Positions 1-12,323 of a stretch of 64,000 bases of DNA are shown piece after piece (the stretch's first letter is position 1; each line of letters starts with the position of its first letter). The stretch lies in the NCBI GenBank assembly GCA_030063045.1, contig JAQSEB010000047.1, positions 1,736,001 through 1,800,000 on the forward strand, given 5' to 3'. The notes under the pieces were generated by a model that saw only the letters and a program-made list of their open reading frames with translations, made no database searches and had not been told where the DNA came from. The DNA comes from Pratylenchus scribneri. Taxonomy: Eukaryota > Nematoda > Chromadorea > Rhabditida > Pratylenchidae. Position numbers and translations under genes: made by a program.

Positions 1-506
1 AAAATTCATATTCTGTTCTGTGTATTATTCGCCGCTCGTTCGTTGATTCAATAGAATTTTGTTGTCGAATATCGAAAAATATAATTTTTAAAGTCTTTGA
101 GATTCTAAAATGTATCCTTGAATAAATAGAGCTTAATAAATGTGATTGTATCAAAAAGGTTTAATTCTCGGTTTTTTGATTAAACATGGTTGGTTTTGGT
201 TATGGTTCGTTTGAAGGTTGACGTCGCGCAACGGCCTTCCCGTTTTCCGAAGCGAAGAAAACGAGAGTTCACGTAAAAATTGGAGAATTAAAAAGAAAAA
301 TACTTTCGACATATTATCCCAAATTTAATAATTCGCCATAAAACGAAATTTGAATAAACATGAATGACTCTTTCACTAATGAATGAAAGAAAATGATTGA
401 GCAAAGATCAACCACATTTGTTTACATTTTTATCGGAATCAAATGACATTTGATGAAGAAAAATATTATTAAATCATTAACATTCCCTTTTTCCTTAAGA
501 CAAAAA
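1..506. other. Leading non-coding stretch
   Basis: I see no coding exon here. AATAAA-like motifs near 118-140 could belong to the 3' end of a gene outside the window. Positions 215-265 are locally GC-richer and may lie in the promoter of the glyoxalase gene that follows. A pyrimidine-rich stretch ending in AG at about 498-499, only 7 nt before the glyoxalase ATG, looks like a splice acceptor. Confidence 0.4.
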
Positions 507-1242
507 ATGACAAGCCAAAATAACACTGCCGAAAATGGAATTCCAGCCAATGAGGTTTTTATATTCATTTTTATGCATTTTTATTTTAATTTTTTAATAG
601 ATTCAACAATTGATCAATGAACCGGATGAATCGACCAAAGGATTTTATTTCCAACAAACAATGTATATCCCAAAAATTAATTTAACCAATAAAAATTCAC
701 CAATTTAAGGTATCGAATCAAGGATCCAAAGAAAAGTGTCCCATTCTATACAAATGTGCTTGGCATGCGTTTGCTGAAGCAATTGGATTTTAAAGAGGCA
801 AAATTTTCACTATTTTTCATGGGATATAAAGACGCGAATGAAATACCGGCGGACGATGAGGAACGACAAAAATTTGCACTGTCCACCCACTCAACTATTG
901 AACTGACCTAGTAAGAATTAGAACAATTTTCCTATAATTTATTATATTAATTAAATTAAGCAATTGGGGATCGGAGAATGACCCGAATGTTGCCTACCAT
1001 AATGGGAATAAGGAACCACGTGGCTATGGTTTGTTTTTGAATTTATAATTGGCATTAACCGAACATTTTTTTTAGGTCATATTGGAATTGCGGTGCCCGA
1101 TGTTTATGCTGCCTGCGATCGATTCGAGAAATTGGGCGTCAAATTTGTGAAAAAGCCAAACGATGGACGAATGAAGGGATTGGCATTTATTGAAGACCCC
1201 GATGGATATTGGATCGAAATTTTCAATCCGAATGCAGTTTAA
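507..1242 (+). CDS. glod-4/GLO1-like: Glyoxalase I (lactoylglutathione lyase)
   Basis: Five exons (507-554, 601-662, 710-910, 961-1028, 1076-1242) encode 181 residues, close to the 184 of human GLO1. The family isomerises the hemithioacetal of methylglyoxal and glutathione to S-lactoylglutathione in the cytosol, using a metal centre. The four metal ligands of the human enzyme align here as Q35 (in QQTMYRIKDP), E101 (in TIELTYNWG), H128 (in [11 protein letters not shown]) and E174 (in GYWIEIFNP). Both halves of the VOC fold are present and intact. Introns are 46-50 bp. The start is the first ATG after an acceptor-like AG seven bases upstream, which suggests trans-splicing. The next gene is convergent, with its stop 108 bp away. 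Family assignment is secure; the exact orthologue name is not, so the symbol is only indicative. Confidence 0.95.
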
Positions 1243-1349
1243 AGGACAAATTCAATTAAAATGATTTTATTTATTTTTCAATAGTTTTTCAAAGAGATAT
1301 AAAAATGGATAAATAATTGAATAATATATTTGGGAATTGAGCAAACAAA

Positions 1350-2588
1350 TCAGCCAGTAAAGCCTGGGTCCCATCCTTCTTTCATTGATTTTTGCAATTC
1401 AATTGCCCGATCATGAAACATCTTCGCCCTAAAATATCAAATTTAAAAGTGCACAAAAGTTTGGTCAAACTTATCAGGATCCTTGGGAACATCGTCGCCA
1501 ATCCGATAAATCCGTGAAATGTTTATGCATGACTGAATTTATATTTTATTATAAAATCATTTGGAATTTTCCTTTAACCTGTGCCACATTTCCCTCCTCG
1601 CATGCCTTGATCCCATATTCCAAAGCCTTGTTCATGTCCCGGGCCAATGAGCCGGTTTTTATGTCCAGAGGTGTCGCTCTGCCTTTTCGTTTTGAAAATT
1701 TCGCAGTTGGGCCCAAATACCTGAATATTTCTTATTTATTTTTAATGATGAGTAAAAACGGAATTATTTTATTCTTCATATTTTAAATTCTGATTTTTTA
1801 ATTCTTTCCGAAATGGGATTGTAATTGCGATTGTAATTGTAAAATCTAAATTGTAATTGCGATTGTAATTTTCATTCTGGGAAGAATTGAGATAACTAAT
1901 TAATTCGATTTTTAACCCTATATATAAAATTTTTAATTATTGTTAATTTTTCTACATTTTAATTAACCATTTGAAGGTTTAAAAAATAGTGGACTAATAA
2001 CCATGTGCTAAGTGTCCAACAAGCATAATAATCATCACCATCGCATGCTCTCCTCATCAATTGTTCTGCTTTGGCGGAATCCGGCTCTCGATCGTGGCCA
2101 CCATTCCAATAAATTAGGGAAAGCAACCGGCAAGCACCATGTATTTTTGCATCACAGGCCACTTCCAACGGAGTAATTGCCTAAAATATTTTATTTTCTA
2201 ATGATTAATTTATTCCAAAACCTTTTTGAAACTTGGCTCACACATTCGTCCTGCCATCAAATATTGGGCATATTTATAACAACTCCGGGGCCATTTCCGT
2301 TGATCGCAATTTTCTCGAAATACATTTAAAGCTTCTCCAAAATTTTGTTCAATTGCTTCGAAATATTCGCCGAGCAATTGACAGGAATCTGCCTATAAAA
2401 TTAAGGGATCTTTGGTTGAATATTTAGACCATTTTACTTACATTTTTCTCCTCGAAGCATCCGTATCGATATTCAACGCCAATGTTTTTGACGTATTCTC
2501 GCCGTTCATCTTGGATCTCTTTGGGCGTTAAACCACCTTCCAAATCCAAAAATTCTTCTTCTTTCCTTTTCTTTTTCCATGAAAACAT
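1350..2588 (-). CDS. COA7: COA7-like Sel1-repeat protein
   Basis: Six exons (2442-2588, 2222-2392, 2002-2180, 1579-1720, 1471-1532, 1350-1428) encode 259 residues; human COA7 has 231. Paired cysteines recur about every 35-40 residues in the Sel1/HCP-like pattern (e.g. VACDAKIHGAC, RRACDGDDYYAC, GIKACEEGNVAQSC). The order of repeats and the C-terminal ISRIYRIGDDVPKDPDKAK stretch follow COA7 closely. COA7 is a mitochondrial intermembrane-space protein needed for respiratory complex IV assembly and haem handling; that function is inferred from family membership. The N-terminus is lysine-rich (MFSWKKKRKEEE). The 281-bp intron at 1721-2001 carries two copies of a 32-bp repeat. A TTTATTAG acceptor-like motif sits 3 nt before the ATG, consistent with trans-splicing. 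Confidence 0.88.
1816..1874. repeat. Short 32-bp-unit repeat in COA7 intron
   Basis: About two copies of a unit of the form TTGTAATTGCGATTGTAA plus an AAATCTAA tail. The same unit makes the longer array at 11124-11371, in an intron of an unrelated gene. It lies wholly inside the intron at 1721-2001. Confidence 0.85.
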
Positions 2589-2816
2589 TCTCTAATAAAT
2601 TAATTTATTAGTCGATATAAAATACAAAATTCCCGAATTAAAAATTAAATAAAAAGCCAATACTACTTGGTTAAAAATCAAAAATGAAGAAAATTTTGAT
2701 TTATTTTATTTTGAAGAATTTTATCAAATCAAAAATCATTCAAAATCATAATAAAATTCGTATTCATAAAGGCAAATCATCATCAAATCACTCTCTCTAA
2801 AATTCCATTGTAAATT

Positions 2817-3592
2817 CTATTCACCGGACATCATTTCCATAAATTCTGAAAAATAATAAATTATTTCAATAAATTTAAATCCCCCATCCTCCCTCACCAT
2901 CAAAGTCCACAGTGCCGGATCCATCTGTGTCAATTTCGGCAATCATTTCATCCAATTCATCATCCGTTATTTTATCGTCCAAGGCCCGGAGGATTTCACG
3001 CAAATCACTCACATTGATATAGCCATTACCCTTAAAATATAATTTTAAAGTTAAATTCCATCAAAAACACCGACTCACCTCTTTGTCGTAGAGACGAAAA
3101 GCCTCGCGCAATTCCTGCTGTAATCCTTCGTTGTCCTCACTGCTCACAACGAAATTGGCGACCATCGCAGCGAACTCCTCGAATTCAATTTCACCGGATC
3201 CTTTTGTTGAATACAAAAATTAGAGTGGAAAAAAAGGAATTGAATACCATCCGAATCGAATTCACGGATCAGCTGCTTAAGATCCCGTTCCTCAAATGCT
3301 TGGCCCATTGTACGCAAAATTTGGCCGACTTGGGTGGCTCGAATGAAGCCTTTGCCTTCCTTAAATGTAATTTGTATAGTAAAACAAAATTAGGTGTCTC
3401 ACTTTGTCGAACATGTTGAAATATTTTCGAAATTCTGGAAAAGGAAAGTGACCATTTGAGTAGGCTTCAGGACCAAAACGTACGTTCAATTTGATCCGAG
3501 GTCAATTGCTCCAGGGCTTCATTCACGCGGTCTTCACTCTGTGAACACAAAAGTGCATTATTTAATGGATAATAATTAATTAGACTTACCAT
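2817..3592 (-). CDS. Troponin C
   Basis: Seven exons (3590-3592, 3484-3538, 3403-3434, 3248-3359, 3079-3200, 2898-3030, 2817-2845) encode 161 residues, the usual length of invertebrate troponin C. It is the calcium sensor of the thin-filament troponin complex in muscle. Four EF-hands are visible. Loop 1 (29-40, [12 protein letters not shown]) lacks the acidic residue at position 12 and probably does not bind calcium. Loops 2 (65-76, [12 protein letters not shown]) and 4 (142-153, [12 protein letters not shown]) are canonical; loop 3 (106-117, [12 protein letters not shown]) ends in D instead of E. This pattern is typical of invertebrate troponin C rather than calmodulin. The first coding exon holds only the ATG; the donor GTAAGT follows at once. 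An ordinary calmodulin-like protein is a less likely alternative. Confidence 0.92.
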
Positions 3593-4219
3593 TTTCGCGG
3601 ATGTTGAAAATGTGTTCGGCTTTTCTAAATGAGATAGTAATTATTCAACAAATATCAGTCAAAAATACTTGAAAATGTGACTATTCGGCGACCTGCTGAC
3701 TTTGACTGGTTGGTTGATTAGAAGTGAAAGGAAAATGACTTTGAAGTGGTGGATTTTGGCCCCTGTTCCGCCGCTGATGGAGGTCGATTTGGTGGTTGCT
3801 GGAGAATGGAAAGAAGAAGCCACGGCCGGGCCGTCAAAATCATTGCGCAAACACACATAAAAATCCCACCGGCTTCAGCAGGGAATGGCGGATCAGTTTT
3901 CATCAGCTTTCCGCCACCTCCCCCGCCATACATTTTTTTTTGTTTCCTTCCAATCTTTTCCTTGGAAATATCCGTTCAATTTCCTTCAACCTCCGAGATT
4001 CGGGAATGGATTAAAAATATAGGAAATAACCAAAATAATTACAAAATTAATGAATTAATTTATATAGCAAAATTTATTCCAACCAAAAGTCTAAACAAAA
4101 ATAGTAACAAATTAGAGTAAAAATAATTTGATTACAATGAACAATATAATAAAATGGAATGGATTAAAGTCAATTCTGTCGTAGTTTATCCTCTCTTTCT
4201 TCATCAATTATCTCCCCTT
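3593..4219. other. Intergenic: troponin C 5' flank and SET gene 3' flank
   Basis: A locally GC-richer block (about 3740-3940) gives overlapping open frames on both strands, without splice-supported continuation or recognisable protein. It may include the troponin C promoter or 5' UTR. Nothing else is recognised. Confidence 0.4.
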
Positions 4220-5608
4220 TCATCCTGGGACCTGGGCCTGGGATGTTGGGTTTGTGTTGCTCTGTGAGCTGCATTGCAGGACGCGGTTCTGGTGGTACTG
4301 AATTAAATTACAATTAATCATTATTAAATGAATTCATTATTATTACCTTCTTCTTTTTCTCGTGTCGTTCACAGCTAATCTCCCGGTCTTTGTTGATTCG
4401 TTCTGTGCGCAACCGTTCGATCAATATTTCCTCATCCTCTTCGTCGTCCTCAATTGCGGGTGGCCAAATGCAAAATGGCGAATTGCAACGGCATTTGAAT
4501 TTTGGATTGTCCCGAAGAATGCGCAAAAACCAATAATCGCCATAGTAGAATGTGAGCTCTTTGGAAAAAATAATTAATATTTTTAATTAACCATTATTTA
4601 CCTTCTTGTGGATTGATTTCATGTCGAGCAACAAAGACCACAATTGGTCGTTCCATAATTGCTGTTTTGGAGTAGACGAAAATTGGTACCAAATTTGGAC
4701 AGCAACTGAATGAAAAAAAGGAAATATTCGACTTTTAATTTTTGGATACCCATTGTTGAAGAAGCGCGATTCATTAGCCAAGCGATCCGTCCGAACAAAG
4801 AAACCCAATTGAAGCTGAAGAAACAAAATTTAATTTAAAATTATATTAGGTAAAAACCGTTTTATCCTGGAATGCAAAGCCCGGTGGGTTATTGGTAGTG
4901 GATTTAGGTTTCAAATCGTCTGTCGACTCCGGCAAAACTTCACCAGCTAAGCAGGAAACGAAATTGCCTAAAAAATATGATCCAAATTAGAAATAATTAT
5001 TTTTTCAAACCTTTACGAATTGATTTGAGTGTTCGGCATGCAAAGCCAACATTCGGCTTTTTGAAAATCTCGAATTGATTCTTTTGCCCATCCGGAATCA
5101 AGCGATTTCCACAATGTCCAGAGCATCCACATTCAGCGGTGCATTCAAACAATGTAGAACTGAAGCCATTCTCGCCCAATGCATCAATATTCCCTACTCG
5201 TTCTCTCTTAATTAAATATTTTTGAATTATTAATTCAATTAATTTAACCTTTGTCATTTTCACTTTGCTTCTGTTCACGCAAAAACATCGCTCATTGGTG
5301 GAACAATCATCGCCAGGACCACAAATGCAAAATTGCTAAATAAAATTAAATTTATTATTTAAAAAATTAATTAAAAATTCAACCCGTTTTGGCATATCAC
5401 TGGAAAAATTAAACTGTGGCCTGAGATTATAGACAAAATTGAAATTTGAAGTCGAAAAAGAATCGTCATCCTGCGGGCCAATAATTTGAATTGGATATTT
5501 CGCTTTTCCCTGGGATATATCACTGAAAACGAATGGAAAAATTAATATTTAAAATAATAAAAATCACCTCACAAAAACAAAACTCCCTGCTGAACCTTGA
5601 TTAGCCAT
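4220..5608 (-). CDS. SET-domain histone methyltransferase-like, SUV39/G9a class, divergent active site
   Basis: Nine exons (5568-5608, 5384-5522, 5249-5335, 5011-5206, 4858-4967, 4750-4814, 4602-4705, 4347-4558, 4220-4297) encode 343 residues. Residues 63-121 contain nine cysteines in pre-SET order (CIC, DDC, RCFC, then ECTAECGCSGHCGNR), the zinc cluster of SUV39/G9a/SETDB enzymes. The SET domain follows (about 143-255, GFACRTLKSIRKGNFV to ELTFYYGDYW), then a post-SET CRCNSPFC. Such proteins methylate histone H3, mostly at lysine 9, in chromatin. Two motifs deviate: the usual RFxNHxCxPN reads RFFNNGCCPN (His to Asn), and the usual ELxFDYG reads ELTFYYG (Asp to Tyr), so activity is uncertain. 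The tail after post-SET is acidic, then basic (HEKKKK). It is head-to-head with the next gene. Confidence 0.85.
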
Positions 5609-5965
5609 TTTTTATGTAATTTCCGAAAAATCTTTCAATTCAATGTTCAATCCAAAAAATCCAAGCTTCAAAAAAGTGAGACTTTATTTTATATTTGAAT
5701 TAATTAAAATTTTTTTTATTTATTTGGCATTCTGATTTTATAAAAAAATATAATGTAAAGAGAGAAAAAGATGAATGAGGCAGTGTGTTAAAAAGTGGAG
5801 GCTGGAAAGCTAAGTGTTTTAACATTTTTTTTTACAATTTTTCAATCATCCATCAATTATTTTCCCACATTCTACGAAAAATTTTTCCTTGGTTACCTAG
5901 CAATTTTCGTCCATAATTTTATTAAAGAACAAACTGCATTATTATTTTTCAGCTATTTGACAAAA
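5609..5965. promoter_or_regulatory. Shared 357-bp head-to-head promoter region (inferred)
   Basis: The ATGs of the SET gene (minus) and the thioredoxin-fold gene (plus) lie 357 bp apart in opposite directions, so this AT-rich segment must hold both start regions. An acceptor-like TTTTTCAG ends at 5952, 13 nt before the plus-strand ATG. No specific promoter motif is recognised. Confidence 0.4.
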
Positions 5966-6553
5966 ATGTCCGAACTATTCGCTGAGATTGGCATCCGTAA
6001 AAAAGTGGACCATGAATTGGTGAATGGAGGCGAAGCATTGCAGGTTCAAATTTAAATAATTAACTTATATTTAAATCCAATTTTAGGGCAAGCTAGTTGC
6101 AATCTACTTCTCGGCGCATTGGTGCCCTCCATGTCGAATGTTCACTCCAGAGCTCAAAAAATTCTACGATGAAGCAAAAGCCGCCGGCGAGCCTTTTGAA
6201 ATTGTCTTCGTCTCCTTCGATAAATCCGAGGAAGATGTGAAGAAATATGTGGAGGAAAGCCACGGCAATTGGTACTATGTCCCGTTTGGAAGCGATCACA
6301 TTCAGTTAGTTCCATTTTAATATTTAATTCCCAAATAATTTAATAAAAAATTAGGACATTGGCCACAAAATTTGGCGTAAGCGGAATTCCGGCATTGATT
6401 GTGGTGAAATCAAATGGGGACGTGGTCAGCAAGAATGCACGTGCGGAAGTTCAGGTTTTTTCTCCAATTTTAAATTTAATTTAATAAATTCCATTTAAGA
6501 GTGGAAAACCGCCCAAGGATGTGGTCGCCGAATGGATGGAAAAAGCCAAATGA
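5966..6553 (+). CDS. Tryparedoxin/nucleoredoxin-like thioredoxin-fold protein
   Basis: Four exons (5966-6043, 6087-6304, 6355-6454, 6500-6553) encode 149 residues. This is the small single-domain thioredoxin-like class also called nucleoredoxin-like in nematodes. The redox motif WCPPC is at residues 38-42, in the setting YFSAHWCPPCRMFTP. It is followed by the family signature FVSFDKSEEDVKKYV and the cis-proline segment GVSGIPALIVV. It probably reduces or isomerises disulfides in the cytosol using the two active-site cysteines; the physiological substrate is unknown. The TTTTTCAG just upstream marks either a 5' UTR intron end or a trans-splice site. It shares its upstream region with the SET gene. 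Confidence 0.92.
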
Positions 6554-8642
<2,089 letters not shown>

Positions 8643-9389
8643 TCGGCACCGCTGAACAAAAATTGCGAAGAAATTGGAAAGATGCTGAGGAACAGCAGAA
8701 GCGCAGGATAAATAAATACATTCATCCATTTTTTCTTCCATTTTGGCACATAACAAACAAAATTTTTGTGTACGTTTTCCCTTCGCTTTCGATCATCTTT
8801 TATAAAATCTAAACTTTTTCATTTTTGTGGGTTTTTCATTTTCGGTTATATCGAAATTTTTGGCTAATTTTTGATTGAAATTATAAATAACCGAAAATCA
8901 AACAAATATCCATCATCTTTTTGCGCCTCCATTCAATCCTACCTATTTTTTTAATATTTTTGTGAATATATTTTCACATATAATCCACCGATTCCATGCC
9001 TCTACCTTCTCTGATAAAATTTTGATAACTTTTAAATGTGTAATTTATTCGATCCAATCCAAATTTTTCCGCTTTTGACATTTTTCTATTTGTTTATGTG
9101 GCACAAATTGATGATGGAAAGAATCCCCACATACATTCCGCCTTGAGAAAAATATATTCCCAAAATGTACTCTCGTCGTTCTCAAAAATTGCCTAGCAAC
9201 GGTGGATGGGGACGCGCGACGTTTTGTTGGATAGCTTACCTGTGTCCCCCACCGATGAATGACAAAATAAAAGCTTTTAAGAATGTGTGGCCAATTCCAT
9301 CAACATAACTGGCTAGGTTTTTGACTGATTCCTTACATAAGAAAAATTCCAAAAAGTCTGCCCTTAGAATTTAAAAATTACCACTTCAA
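8643..9389. other. Atg8 3' flank and PDE6-delta-like 5' flank
   Basis: The segment starts with the probable Atg8 3' UTR (a GATAAATAAATACA stretch near 8707). The remainder is AT-rich with no exon I can support. A GC-richer patch at 9180-9260 lies about 130-210 bp before the next ATG and may be promoter. Confidence 0.4.
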
Positions 9390-10384
<995 letters not shown>

Positions 10385-10542
10385 ATGGCATTGATGAATG
10401 CCGGAGGGAATGGATTCAGAAGTGAAGGAATGAAAAAACAATTTTTATTATCAAAAAAAGAATAAAATATTTTGGGAATAAAATTGAAACAAAAATGACG
10501 AGTAAAATAACACAAAATGATTAAAATAAATGTTTTTTCGCA

Positions 10543-11976
10543 TCAAATTTTCCCCTGAGAAATTTTTGCCACCTCTTCCTCCTGTTTTTCACTCAATTCT
10601 TTTCCATCTTTTTTGATCTCCTCGCTTTCATTTAATTGAGGTATTTTCTCCTTTTTCGGCTCCTCCAATCGCTCAAATTCTTCCGGTGTTTTGAGTCCAA
10701 ATTCACGCAAAATTTGTGTCGTTTCAATTTCGGCGCTAAATAAAAAGGTTTTAAATGGATTAACCAATTTTGGACTCACCATCCTGCTCGGAGCAATTTG
10801 AATTGTCCGGGTTGGGATAAATCGATGATGGTGCTGCCAAGACGACTGCCATTGTTCTCCAAAATTGGGCCTCCATCAATGATCATATCAATATCGTCCC
10901 ATAACTCCTTGAAATCCTAAATGGAGGAATTAAAAATAAAGTTGGAAAGTGAATTGCCTCAATGCAAATTGGATTTTTGTCGGAACCGCTGATGTTTGCA
11001 CTGGTCTGTGCAATTACACGAAACGGCAAATATTGGCATAAATCGTGGACAAAACGAGCCTAAATATGTTAAAAAGAATTGTTTAAATTAAAAGAATTGA
11101 GTGTGGAAGTTAATTGTAAATTCTAAGTTGTAATTGTAATTTTAAGACTAAATTGTAATTGCGATTGTAATTGTAAAATCTAAGTTGTAATTGCGATTGT
11201 AATTGTAAAATCTAAATTGTAATTGCGATTGTAATTGTAAAATCTAAGTTGTAATTGCGATTGTAATTGTAAAATCTAAGTTGTAATTGCGATTGTAATT
11301 GTAAAATCTAAGTTGTAATTGCGATTGTAATTGTAAAATCTAAGTTGTAATTGCGATTGTAATTGTAAAATACTTTTCTTTTAATTCGTGAAAATAATTT
11401 ATATTTTTTTTCGCTTCGGAAAAGAACCGACCTGTGGAACACGGAATCCAATCGAGGGAACACCGGGATTGAATTGGGCTGGCACTTGCTGGGACCGATT
11501 GAAGAGAACAGTGACTGGGCCCGGAAATAAATTCTTTAACAATCCGTCGGGCACCGTTTGTTGTGCAAAACTAAATTACGAATGATATTTTCTTCCAAAT
11601 TAATCCAAAATTACATTGATATATCCTCCACCCGATTCACGAATATGCCCAATGGTTTTTGGTCCGGCCGCTTTTTCAGCCTGTAAAGACGGTCCGAATT
11701 CTCGACCAGAGTGCAAAGCCCATACAGGGTATCAGTTGGGACGGCAATTACTCCGCCATTGCGAAGACATTCCGCCGCCGCCTGAACTACTCGGAACCAA
11801 TCGTATGTGTCTATAATATCAAAAATTGAGTCAATGAATTTGTTTATAAAATGAAAACCTTGAGGACGTAACTTTTCAATGTTTTTGCCGGGCATTTTCC
11901 TCCTTTTAAATCGTGCTTTTTCCAACACATAAATTCCTTTGAGATCGAAGAAATTCTTTGTCCAACGACGCAGCAT
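10543..11976 (-). CDS. YRDC: YRDC/Sua5 threonylcarbamoyl-AMP synthase
   Basis: Six exons (11859-11976, 11615-11810, 11432-11570, 10958-11059, 10780-10916, 10543-10735) encode 294 residues; human YRDC has 279. The enzyme makes threonylcarbamoyl-AMP from threonine, bicarbonate and ATP, the first step of t6A modification of ANN-decoding tRNAs. Visible family motifs are IAVPTDTLYGL (about 61-71), KKRPDQKPLGIFV, LFPGPVTVLF, VPSIGFRVP, AQTSANISG and GSTIIDLS. The N-terminus is basic and arginine-rich and could target mitochondria, as proposed for human YRDC. After the YrdC domain there is a charged Glu/Lys tail. The intron after 10958 begins with GC, not GT (GAG|GCAATT). The intron at 11060-11431 carries a 32-bp tandem repeat. 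Confidence 0.94.
11124..11371. repeat. 32-bp tandem repeat in YRDC intron
   Basis: About seven to eight nearly identical 32-bp units built from TTGTAATTGCGATTGTAATT plus GTAAAATCTAAG. The array fills most of the intron at 11060-11431. The left end is degenerate. The same unit occurs at 1816-1874 in the COA7 intron. Confidence 0.93.
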
Positions 11977-12323
11977 TCATCAAAAACAAATATTTTTGCC
12001 TAGATTTTAATATTAAATATATAATGTAGTTTTATAAAAAATATTTTTTGCAATTTTAAAGCATCGATAAATATGCAAAGAGAAAAAGTAAATCAAATTT
12101 TTATTCGAAAATATAATTTAGAATATTATTGTAGCATCAAATGTGTGTGTAATGTGCAAATTTGAATAAAATGTCCAATAGAGTTCTCAACAATTAATAA
12201 AATAAAATTAATTGGATTAATTAAGTGGGTGAATTAAGGCGTTATTGGGGGCAATGTCAATTTAAGCAAGTGGTAATTAGCATTCCATCTTCATCTTTGC
12301 CACCGTTCTTCTCCTTCTCTTCT

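Noticed and set aside
3718..4120. Overlapping frames on both strands near the troponin C start
   Set aside because: They overlap each other, code for nothing recognisable and have no supporting splice sites.
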